Assembly (NCBI GenBank): GCA_041567315.1 | Contig: JBFGCA010000100.1 | Coordinates: forward strand, 1-18,287 | Origin: JBFGCA01 sp041567315 | Lineage (GTDB): Bacteria > Acidobacteriota > Thermoanaerobaculia > Multivoradales > JAHEKO01 | Reading direction: 5' to 3' | DNA length: 18,287 bases | Part shown: positions 6,456 through 13,561 of the stretch, one piece after another | Layout: every line of letters starts with the position of its first letter | Position numbering within the stretch: position 1 is the first letter of the stretch | Position numbers and translations under genes: made by a program | Notes under the pieces: generated by a model | Databases searched by the model: none | Told to the model about the DNA's origin: nothing | Seen by the model: the letters and a program-made list of their open reading frames with translations, nothing else

Positions 6456-8698
6456 GACGGCCCCTCCGGGCCGGCGGCCGGCGCCTCTCCGGCCGCTCCG
6501 CCGGCTGCCCCCCCCGCTGTTTCCCCGTCTGCTCCCTCGTTTGCTCCCCCGTTTGCTAACCCGTTTGCTAAAGGGGCCGCCCCGGCGGCCTCGCGCCGGC
6601 GAACGGCCAGCAGCCCGGCGGCCCCGTCAGCGAGTTCGTATGCAGGCCCCTCCACCGGCTCGAAGACGAGGTCCGCCCACGGGGACTCGGGCGGGCCGGG
6701 GGTCTCCGGCACCGGCAGCAGAGCGTAGACGGGGCGCTCCTGGTCCAGCCACCAGCGCACCACGCCACCCGCCTCCACCCAGTCCTCCAGCTCGCCGAGA
6801 TCCGCGTACTCGACGTCGCGCTCGGCCCGCAGCGTCAGGACGGCGTCGAGCGGCACCGGGTAGCCGATGAGCGCCAGCCGTCCGGGGGTGGCGGCGGCCA
6901 CCGCGGCGACCTGGCCGTTCGCCCGGTCCCGGAAGGCGACGCTCGCCGGGTAGTCGACGCCGAGGGTCACCCCGGCCGCCAGACCGACCGCTCCGGCGAA
7001 CGTCCAGCAGGCGACCGGGCGCCACCGCCCGGCCCGCCGCCGGGCGGCGAGCACCGCCGCCAGCGCCGCCGCCGCCACCAGCAGCGAGCCGCGGAGCAGC
7101 ACCAGGCGGCGCCACAGCGCGGCGTCGGCGGCGCCCTCGAGCGCCATCCGGAGCAGCGCCCCGGAGGCCAGCGCCGCCGCCAGGTGCCAGAGGTCCCAGG
7201 GCAGCCGGCGCACCGCCGCGACCGCCAGGACCGCCAGCAGCGGCGTTGCCGGCAGCAGATAGCGCAGATGCAGGAACGGGTGGCCGAGCGCGAAGTCCCA
7301 CTCCAGGTTGGCCCGCAGCACCAGCGCTCCGAGCAGGCCCGCCACCGGCGCCGCCACCAGCAGCCGCTCGGGGTCGCTCGGGAGACGACGCCACCCGAGA
7401 GACTCGGCGTCTGCCCCCGGTAACCGGCCGGCCGGCCGGTCCGGGCACGGTTCCAGGGACGGGTCCGGCGGCCGAGCCCGCGACAGCAGGGCGAGCACCA
7501 GGAACGGACTGCCCTGGAGGAGGGCCTTGACCGCCCAGCCGTCGAGCAGTTGGCCAGGGCCATGGGCCGGCAGGACGTAGTCGACTTCCAGCGGCACCGG
7601 ACCCAGGTCGAGCAGCAGCGCCCAAAGCATAGACCCGGAGCGCACCAGCGGCGCACGGAGCGCCGGGAGTCCCAGCGCCAGGGCCGCCGCCACGGCCACG
7701 ACGAGGGACGGCGCGACAAACGGCCGCGCCGTCCGCCGCCCCCCCGGCGCCGCCCCGCGGGCCGCCACCCGCCAGGCCAGGATCGTGACCCCTCCCGCGA
7801 TCAGCAGCCACAGCGCCAACGGGGCCGCGAAGGCCGCCATGGCACCCAGGCTCTGCGGATCGCCCGGCGGGCAGCCGCGCCAGGCACAGGGACCGTCGGA
7901 GACCGGGTTCCAGCTCCCGAAGCGCAGCCGATTGAGGGCCGCCAGCGCGGTCAGGGCCGGGGCCGCCCCGGCCGCCGCCAGTGCACCCGCCCGCGGCGCC
8001 ACCCAGGCCAGCGCCGCCACCAGCGCCACGGCCATCGGGAAGATCAGCAGATGGAAGGCGCTGCCCAGCCCGGCCAGAGCGCCCGCCGCCAGACCGGCGG
8101 CCGCCGCCCGCCGGCCGCTGCCGCCCCGTGCACCCAACGCCAGCCACGCCGCCCAGACGACGCACAGGATGGCCAGCGTATAGGGCGAGACCCCGAGGGC
8201 GGTCGACCACACCGGGGTGCCGGCGAGGGTCAGGTAGGCGGCAGCGGTGCCGGCCAGCGGCTCGCCGGTGAGTCGCCGGCCGAGCAGGAAGGTCCCCACC
8301 GCCAGCAAGGCGAGCAGCGCCAGGTTGGCCCTCACCAGCAGACCGACCCCGCCGCGCTCGAGCAGCGGCGCCGCCAGATAGGGATAGGCCGGGGCCAGCG
8401 TGCCCCACAGCGCGCCGTCCCGCGCCAGGTTCCAGCGCGCCTGCAGGTAGCCGAATCGCTCTACCGGTCCGTTGCCGAACCGGGGCAGGCCGCTCGCCGC
8501 CACCCCGAGCGTCATCTCCAGGTAGGTGCGCTCGTCGACCGTCGCCGCGCTCCGCCAGTCGCTGCGCACCGCGCCGGTCAGCAACAGCACCAGCAGCGGC
8601 ACCAGGGCCGCCAGCGCCACGCCCTCGCGGCCACCGGTTGCCACTTGCCCCGGCGCGCCTGTAGGGTCGCTGCCGACCGACCGAGCCCGTTCCAGCAT
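6452..8698 (-). CDS. GT-C-like polytopic membrane protein, 748 aa
   Basis: An integral membrane protein with roughly a dozen hydrophobic segments. After the first (about 27-43) a periplasmic-type loop carries DERTYLEM, with Asp55-Glu56 in the position of the acidic motif of GT-C glycosyltransferases (PMT/ArnT/PIG-M type), which use lipid-linked sugar donors. A large C-terminal soluble region (about 590-700) has RANGQVAAVAAATPGRLALIGYPVPLDAV. The tail, from about 705, is low complexity (Ala/Gly/Asn/Glu) and encoded by 12-bp tandem repeats. Sugar, acceptor and exact family cannot be named from sequence alone. The start ATG 8698 lacks a Shine-Dalgarno and is only 18 nt from the divergent DUF2723 gene. 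The stop overlaps the start of the FAD oxidoreductase gene, so the two are likely one operon. Confidence 0.75.
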   Translation of the reverse strand: MLERARSVGSDPTGAPGQVATGGREGVALAALVPLLVLLLTGAVRSDWRSAATVDERTYLEMTLGVAASGLPRFGNGPVERFGYLQARWNLARDGALWGTLAPAYPYLAAPLLERGGVGLLVRANLALLALLAVGTFLLGRRLTGEPLAGTAAAYLTLAGTPVWSTALGVSPYTLAILCVVWAAWLALGARGGSGRRAAAAGLAAGALAGLGSAFHLLIFPMAVALVAALAWVAPRAGALAAAGAAPALTALAALNRLRFGSWNPVSDGPCAWRGCPPGDPQSLGAMAAFAAPLALWLLIAGGVTILAWRVAARGAAPGGRRTARPFVAPSLVVAVAAALALGLPALRAPLVRSGSMLWALLLDLGPVPLEVDYVLPAHGPGQLLDGWAVKALLQGSPFLVLALLSRARPPDPSLEPCPDRPAGRLPGADAESLGWRRLPSDPERLLVAAPVAGLLGALVLRANLEWDFALGHPFLHLRYLLPATPLLAVLAVAAVRRLPWDLWHLAAALASGALLRMALEGAADAALWRRLVLLRGSLLVAAAALAAVLAARRRAGRWRPVACWTFAGAVGLAAGVTLGVDYPASVAFRDRANGQVAAVAAATPGRLALIGYPVPLDAVLTLRAERDVEYADLGELEDWVEAGGVVRWWLDQERPVYALLPVPETPGPPESPWADLVFEPVEGPAYELADGAAGLLAVRRREAAGAAPLANGLANGGANEGADGETAGGAAGGAAGEAPAAGPEGPS
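6526..6573. repeat. Four tandem 12-bp repeats in the tail of the GT-C-like gene
   Basis: Units start at 6526, 6538, 6550 and 6562 with the + strand pattern CGTYTGCTNNNN; a degenerate fifth unit may precede them at 6514-6525. Twelve bp is four codons, so the frame is kept. On the coding strand they give the Ala-Asn-Gly/Glu-rich repeats near the C-terminus (PLANGLANGGANEGADGE). Copy number can change without a frameshift, so the tail may vary in length between strains. Confidence 0.8.
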
Positions 8699-8716
8699 GG
8701 CGACGCCCGCATCTTA
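8699..8716. promoter_or_regulatory. 18-nt gap between divergent start codons
   Basis: The start of the GT-C-like gene (ATG, 8698, - strand) and of the DUF2723 gene (GTG 8717 or 8723, + strand) face away from each other with only 18-24 nt between. On the - strand TAAGAT (8716-8711) resembles a -10 box and would put transcription onset within about 5-8 nt of the ATG. No Shine-Dalgarno is visible on either side. Either both transcripts are (nearly) leaderless, with promoters reaching into the other gene, or one of the starts is really further inside its gene. Confidence 0.35.
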
Positions 8717-10294
8717 GTGCCGGTGAGCCCGGCGACCTCCCGCCAGCGGCCGACGCCCGGCCTCCCCCGCCTGCCGCGGTGGGCGATCGTCTCGTTCGCC
8801 GTCCCGCTGTTGCTCTACGTCGCCACCCTGGCGCCGACCGTCTACAACCTGGACAGCGCCGAGTTCACCACCGCCGCCTACACCGGGGGGCTGGTGCGGG
8901 CCACCGGCTACCCGCTCTACCTGCTGGTCGGGCGGGCGTGGAGCCGCCTGCCGGTGGGCGACCCGGGCTACCGGATGAACCTGCTGTCGGCGGTCTGCGG
9001 GGCCCTCACCCTGGCGCTGGCCGCCCGCCTGCTGCGGCGTCTCGGAGTCGGCGGGTGGGCGGCCTTCGGAGCGCTCGGCCTGCTCGCCACCTCGCGCTTC
9101 TTCTGGGGGCTGTCGCTGATCGCCGAGGTCTACACGCCGCACACCTTTCTGATGGCCGGCGTCCTGCTGCTGCTGGTGCAGTGGGGCGAGCGCCCCACCG
9201 CCGGCAGGTTGGGGCTCGCCACCCTCGCCGTCGGACTGGCCGCCGCCCACCACATGGCGACCGTGCTGTTCGCCCCGGGCTGTCTCTGGTACGTCCTGCG
9301 GACGGCGCCGCGGCAGGCGCTGCGGCCGGCGGCGCTGGCGGCGGCGGCGGCCGGACTGGTGGCCGGCCTGTCGCTCTATCTCTACCTGCCGTGGGTGGCG
9401 GCCGGCGGGCCGGCCTTCAGCTACGTCGGCCGCTACGACGCCACCGGCACCTTCCGCCCGCACGACCTGACTACCGCCGCCGGTCTCTGGTGGCTGGTCT
9501 CGGGCCGCGCCTTCGCCGCCCAGATGGGGGCCTACGACCTGCCCGGGCTGGTCCGCGAGACCGGCCACTTCCTGGCCGAGCTGTGGCGCTCGTTCGTAGC
9601 CGTGGGGCTGGGGCCGGGGGTGGTGGGCGCCGCCGTCCTGTGGCGCCGCCGCCGGGTGCTGGGCGAGGCCCTGCTGCTTATGTTCGCCGGCTGCGCCGGT
9701 TTCTACGTCGCCTACGCGGTGGGCGACAAGGACACCATGTTCCTGCCGGCCTACCTGCTTTGGGCGCTGTGGCTGGGGGTCGGCTACCAGTGGCTGCTCG
9801 ACTGGGTCAGGCGGCAGCCGGCCACCCCCTACCTCGCCTCCGAGCGGACCGGGGTGTGGGTCCTGCGGTCGGTGATGGTGGGTGCGGTGCTCTTCGCGCT
9901 GACCTGGAACGGTCCGCTGGTCGACCTCTCGGGCGACAACAGCGCCCGGCTGCGGGGCGAGCTGGCGCTGGAGGTGGCGGCACCGGGAGCGCTCGTCGTC
10001 GGCTGGTGGAACACCGTGCCGGTGATCGAATACCTCCAGCTCGTCGAGGGCCGCCGCCCCGACCTCCAGCCCCTGAACCGCTTCCTGATCAGCCTCCCCG
10101 ACCTGCGGCGGCTGGTGGCGGACTCGGTGGACCGCCGGCCGGTCTATTTCGACGAGCCGGCCGGGGACGACTTCCCCGGCTTCGGCTCCGACCGCCTCGG
10201 GCCGCTCTACCGGCTGCGGCGTACCCCGCTCCCGCCGCGGCCGGACGGCGACGGCCTCGAAGCCGGGCCGCCACTCCGAGGCCGAGGCCGGTAA
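8717..10294 (+). CDS. DUF2723 family membrane protein (GT-C-like), 525 aa
   Basis: A polytopic membrane protein with the DUF2723 signature at its N-terminus: a first hydrophobic helix (about 24-40), then TVYNLDSAEFTTAAYTGG with Asp46/Glu49, then ATGYPLYLLVGRAWSRLPVGD and YRMNLLSAVCGALTLA. Further landmarks are LIAEVYTPHTF and AAHHMATVLFAPG. About ten membrane segments are followed by a soluble C-terminal part (about 420-525) beginning at LEVAAPGALVVGWWNT. DUF2723 proteins are regarded as related to protein O-mannosyltransferase-type GT-C enzymes; donor and acceptor are unknown here. GTG 8717 or GTG 8723 are both possible starts and neither has a Shine-Dalgarno. The neighbour across the divergent gap is also GT-C-like, suggesting a shared role in envelope glycosylation. 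Confidence 0.8.
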   Translation: MPVSPATSRQRPTPGLPRLPRWAIVSFAVPLLLYVATLAPTVYNLDSAEFTTAAYTGGLVRATGYPLYLLVGRAWSRLPVGDPGYRMNLLSAVCGALTLALAARLLRRLGVGGWAAFGALGLLATSRFFWGLSLIAEVYTPHTFLMAGVLLLLVQWGERPTAGRLGLATLAVGLAAAHHMATVLFAPGCLWYVLRTAPRQALRPAALAAAAAGLVAGLSLYLYLPWVAAGGPAFSYVGRYDATGTFRPHDLTTAAGLWWLVSGRAFAAQMGAYDLPGLVRETGHFLAELWRSFVAVGLGPGVVGAAVLWRRRRVLGEALLLMFAGCAGFYVAYAVGDKDTMFLPAYLLWALWLGVGYQWLLDWVRRQPATPYLASERTGVWVLRSVMVGAVLFALTWNGPLVDLSGDNSARLRGELALEVAAPGALVVGWWNTVPVIEYLQLVEGRRPDLQPLNRFLISLPDLRRLVADSVDRRPVYFDEPAGDDFPGFGSDRLGPLYRLRRTPLPPRPDGDGLEAGPPLRGRGR

Positions 10295-10347
10295 GTGAAC
10301 TGCTCCACAGCCGCCGCCGGCTGCCGCCTGTTACTCTTCCCGGGCCA

Positions 10348-10971
10348 ATGGCTCGAGTCTTCGTGCGGCATCGTCTCCTCGCAGCGCTGGTGATCTGCGT
10401 CTCCGGCTGGTCGTTGATGCCGTTCACCTCGCTGTCGACCAACCTGTTCGGCTGGGGCGAGTTCGCCGGCGCCTACGACGAGATCTTCCAGGACGCCTTC
10501 GAGGAGGGAAACACCCGCTCGTGGACCGACGCGGTGCCCGGTGAGCTCGAGACCTTTGGCTGGCTCGACCCCGCGGCCGCCTACGCCGGCCGCTTCCGGA
10601 TCGACCTGGAAAGTCTCGAGCGCGCCGAAGCCGAGGGCCTCGCCGCGCTGATCGGCTTCGCCGACCCCGACCAGGTCCTCTTCGCGGTCGCCCTGCGCCG
10701 CAGCGGCGGGCGGATCGAAGCGCGGATCGGCGCCCGCACCACCGACGGCGGCTGGCGCGAGACCCGCTGGCAGACGGTCGGCGACGGCTCCCGCCCCCTC
10801 GAGGTCGAGTGGCGCCGCGCCCTGCCGCAAACCGGCGACGGGGTGCTCTACCTGTCGGCCGGCGGCGAGCTGCGGCTGTGGCTCACCGGCCTCGCCAACG
10901 CCGAGCCCGCGCTGCGCTACACCGGCGTGCGGCGGGTCGAGGGCGGCGCCGTCCTCGAGCCGCTCGACTAA
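10348..10971 (+). CDS. Short exported protein of unknown function, 207 aa
   Basis: I do not recognise a named family. Residues 1-30 hold basic residues and a hydrophobic segment (LLAALVICVSGWSLM) that could be a signal peptide or an anchor. Residues 46-57 read IFQDAFEEGNTRSW, close to the IFxDGFExGxxxxW motif I associate with many secreted proteins of Gammaproteobacteria and Acidobacteria, where it opens a beta-rich domain. The remainder alternates short strands (RFRIDLES, VLFAVALRR, RIEARIGAR, RPLEVEWRRA, GELRLWLTGLA), suggesting a single beta-sandwich of laminin-G/concanavalin type; this is inference. The stop after EPLD gives a compact length. No clear Shine-Dalgarno before ATG 10348. It lies 53 nt after the DUF2723 gene on the same strand. 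Confidence 0.75.
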   Translation: MARVFVRHRLLAALVICVSGWSLMPFTSLSTNLFGWGEFAGAYDEIFQDAFEEGNTRSWTDAVPGELETFGWLDPAAAYAGRFRIDLESLERAEAEGLAALIGFADPDQVLFAVALRRSGGRIEARIGARTTDGGWRETRWQTVGDGSRPLEVEWRRALPQTGDGVLYLSAGGELRLWLTGLANAEPALRYTGVRRVEGGAVLEPLD

Positions 10972-11087
10972 CGGCGCCCGGTCCTTCTGCCGGCGGCAGC
11001 ACAACCGGTAACGGGCCGGCGCCAGAGGCCCGGAAGAGCCGGCCGCGGGTGCGGTCCGGCAGGGGCGCTGAGCCGAGAGCTTGCACG

Positions 11088-11111
11088 GACCGGCGGCGCA
11101 GACCGCCGGTC
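11088..11111 (+). promoter_or_regulatory. Perfect 9-bp hairpin directly before the propeller gene
   Basis: GACCGGCGG (11088-11096), a 6-nt loop and CCGCCGGTC (11103-11111) form a perfect GC-rich stem; in RNA it can extend by a G-U and a C-G pair. It ends 7 nt before the ATG at 11119, where a Shine-Dalgarno would be expected and none is seen. It could be an mRNA structure controlling translation, an operator, or a T-less terminator for the upstream gene. The 147-nt gap that holds it (10972-11118) contains nothing else I can name. Confidence 0.5.
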
Positions 11112-11118
11112 TGGCACA

Positions 11119-12384
11119 ATGACTCGCATGTTTCGGTTCACGTCAGGCGTCGTAGCCACAACCCTGATCCTCCTGGCGCCGCCGCAAGCGCCGGCTGCAG
11201 ACTGGCCGCACTGGCGCGGCCCCGCGCGCAACGGGACCAGCCCGGAAACGGGGTTGCCGCTCACCTGGGGGCCCGACTCGAACGTCGCCTGGAAGCTGCC
11301 GCTGCCCGGCGCCGGCGGCTCGACGCCGATCGTCTGGGGCGAGCGGCTGTCCCTGCAGGTGGCCGACGGCGAGCGGCTCGAGCTGTGGGCGGTCGACCGC
11401 AGCGGCGCGCTGCTCTGGAAGCGGCATCTCGACGACGGCAACGTCAGCAAGCGCAAAGGCAACCTGTCGTCGCCGTCGCCGGTGACCGACGGCCGCCGGA
11501 CCTGGGTGATGACCGGCACCGGCAAGCTCAAGGCCTTCGACTACGACGGCGGCGAGCTGTGGAGCCGCGACCTGCAGGCCGAGTTCGGGAGGTTCGGGAT
11601 CCTCCACGGCTACTCCTCGTCGCCGGTGCTGCTCGACGGCGCGGTGGTCGTCCAGGTGCTCCACGGCTTCGCCACCGACGATCCGTCCTACCTGCTGGCC
11701 GTCGACCAGGAGACCGGCCGCACCCGCTGGCGGGTCGAGCGCCCCACCGACGCGCCGCGCGAGGCGCCGGACGCCTACACCACCCCGGCGCTGCTGCCCC
11801 GCGGCGGGGCCGTCGAGATCGTCGTCAGCGGCGCCGACTACGTGACCGGTCACGACCCGGCGAGCGGCCGCGAGCTGTGGCGGGTGGCCGGCCTCAACCC
11901 GACCCGCAACCCGATGCAGCGGGTGGTGGCCTCGCCGGTGGTGGCGGGTGGCCGGCTGTTCGCGCCCTCGCGGGTGCGGCCGCTGCTGGTCCTCGAGCCG
12001 GCCGGCGGGCCCGCTCCGGCCGCCCCCCGGCTGGCCTGGAGCACCGACCGCGGCCCCGACGTGCCGACGCCGGCCGCCGACGGCGAGCGGCTCTACGTCC
12101 TCACCGACCTCGGCGTGTTGTGGTGCCTGGAGGCCGCCGACGGCCGGGTGGTCTGGGGACCCCAGCGGGCGCACGGCGGCACCTACAGCGCCTCGCCGGT
12201 GCTCGCCGACGGACGGCTCTACGTCACCAGCGAGGGTGGCGCCACCACCGTGGTCAGCGCCGGCAGCGAGTTTCGCGTGCTGGCCGAGAACGACCTCGGG
12301 GAGTACACCCTCTCCTCGCTGGCGGTCGCCGGCGGACGCATCTACCAGCGCAGCGAGCGGCATCTGTGGGCGATCGGGCGGTGA
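11119..12384 (+). CDS. PQQ-like beta-propeller repeat protein, exported, 421 aa
   Basis: A signal peptide (about 1-26, ending QAPA-A) precedes ADWPHWRGPARNGTSPETGLPLTW, the usual opening of PQQ-like (BamB-type) eight-bladed propellers common in Acidobacteria and Planctomycetes. Blade motifs recur: GSTPIVWGERLSL, LELWAVDRSGALLWKR, KLKAFDYDGGELWSRDL, LLAVDQETGRTRWRVE, GHDPASGRELWRV, LWCLEAADGRVVWGP and LYVTSEGGATTVV, each with the Asp/Gly-x-Leu-Trp turn. No residues prove PQQ binding or dehydrogenase activity; a structural, carbohydrate-binding or assembly role is as likely. ATG 11119 and ATG 11128 are both possible starts, and neither has a Shine-Dalgarno. A hairpin sits just upstream. Confidence 0.88.
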   Translation: MTRMFRFTSGVVATTLILLAPPQAPAADWPHWRGPARNGTSPETGLPLTWGPDSNVAWKLPLPGAGGSTPIVWGERLSLQVADGERLELWAVDRSGALLWKRHLDDGNVSKRKGNLSSPSPVTDGRRTWVMTGTGKLKAFDYDGGELWSRDLQAEFGRFGILHGYSSSPVLLDGAVVVQVLHGFATDDPSYLLAVDQETGRTRWRVERPTDAPREAPDAYTTPALLPRGGAVEIVVSGADYVTGHDPASGRELWRVAGLNPTRNPMQRVVASPVVAGGRLFAPSRVRPLLVLEPAGGPAPAAPRLAWSTDRGPDVPTPAADGERLYVLTDLGVLWCLEAADGRVVWGPQRAHGGTYSASPVLADGRLYVTSEGGATTVVSAGSEFRVLAENDLGEYTLSSLAVAGGRIYQRSERHLWAIGR

Positions 12385-12538
12385 TCCCGGCCGCGCGGCC
12401 GGGGCGCGGAACGCCCGGCGATCCGGCGGCATCCAAGGGGAAGACCGGGGCGGGTCCGCGGCGCCCGCCGGGGCCGTGGACCCATCCGCCGGCGACGGCG
12501 GGCCGAAGATAGGAGACAGGAGGGGCCGGGAGGCAAAG

Positions 12539-13555
12539 GTGTCACGCGCCACCGCGATCTCGGCCGTACTGCTGGGCTGGCTCCTCGCGATGCTGGTGCC
12601 GGCGGGCCCGCTGGCCGCCCTCGAGACCGATCAGTACCTGGCCTGGGAGCAGCCGCTGGCCGATTCCCGGGAGGCGGTCAACACCTTCGTCAACCAGGGG
12701 ATCGAGCGCGTCCTCGAGCGCCTCGAGCGGCGGCGGCGCGAGATTCCGTGTCAGGCGATCCCGCACCGCGTCTACCGTCATCTGTTCGGCAGCCTGATCT
12801 CCTCGCCGATCCGCCGCTTCGCGCACGGCCACCCCGCGGTGGAGCGCATCCCGGGGTCCGAGGTCGGCTACTGGGGCTACCTCAAGGCCAGCGTCTACCG
12901 CAGGCCGGCGTTCCCGTTCTTGCTGCCGATGTCGCGCACCATCGAGGTCGCCGGGGTGCGGCTGGGCGCCGACAAGCTGGGGCACATGTTCGGCTTTGGC
13001 CGGCGCTACTACGCGCGCTACCTGCGGGCCCGCCGCCGGGGGCTGAGCGAGGAGGAGGCGGTGCGGCGGGTGGTGCTGTGGGGCATCCGCATGGAGCGCA
13101 TCTTCGTCGGCGGTCTTTCCGACGGGGTCTTCTCGTACGCCGATCTGGAGGCCAACTTCCAGGGCCTGCGGCTGGCCCGCGCCCTCTGCGAGGGCGATCG
13201 GCCCCACCTCCAGCGCGGCACCGGCGGCTGGCGCCTGGCGCGGCCCGTCGACCTCGGCGACTACGTCAACCCCTACTTCGACGAGAGCTACAACACCAAC
13301 CACTACCCCCGCTACCGCTGGAAGCGGGTGCGGCCGATCCTCGTCGAAGAGGTATGCCCGCGCCGTCACCAGCCCGCGGTCGAGGCCCGCATGCGGCGCT
13401 ACCGCCAGCTGGAGGGAACCAACCCGTCGCGCCGGGCGATCGCCGCCTATTTCGCCCGCCGGGGACGCGACCCCCAGGCCGAGCAGTCGCTGGCGGCGAT
13501 CTGCCCGCCGGCCGCGCCCCGCACGGTCGGCCCGGTCAGCACCGCCGATCCGTAG
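12539..13555 (+). CDS. Exported protein of unknown function, 338 aa
   Basis: I do not recognise a named family. A hydrophobic segment (about 7-28) followed by PLAALETD looks like a signal peptide. The mature part is rich in Arg, Tyr and Trp. Striking stretches, probably conserved, are AVNTFVNQGIERVLERLERRRREIPC (helical), GYWGYLKASVYRR, LGADKLGHMFGFGRRYYARYL (a D-K-x-x-H-x-F helix), GIRMERIFVGGLSDGVFSYADLEANFQGLRLA, and DLGDYVNPYFDESYNTNHYPRYRW. Three of its cysteines lie in IPCQ, EVCPR and AICPP. The D/H/E pattern could bind a metal, but this is only a guess. The start is GTG 12539, with GGGAGG (12528-12533) 5 nt upstream. It lies 154 nt after the propeller gene on the same strand and ends 6 nt from the convergent dehydratase gene. 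Confidence 0.8.
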   Translation: MSRATAISAVLLGWLLAMLVPAGPLAALETDQYLAWEQPLADSREAVNTFVNQGIERVLERLERRRREIPCQAIPHRVYRHLFGSLISSPIRRFAHGHPAVERIPGSEVGYWGYLKASVYRRPAFPFLLPMSRTIEVAGVRLGADKLGHMFGFGRRYYARYLRARRRGLSEEEAVRRVVLWGIRMERIFVGGLSDGVFSYADLEANFQGLRLARALCEGDRPHLQRGTGGWRLARPVDLGDYVNPYFDESYNTNHYPRYRWKRVRPILVEEVCPRRHQPAVEARMRRYRQLEGTNPSRRAIAAYFARRGRDPQAEQSLAAICPPAAPRTVGPVSTADP

Positions 13556-13561
13556 GCGCGC

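Noticed and set aside
7550..8716. Long in-frame extension of the DUF2723 protein upstream
   Set aside because: It is antisense to the GT-C-like gene and reads as Arg/Gln/Pro/Gly-rich low-complexity sequence typical of a GC-rich shadow frame.
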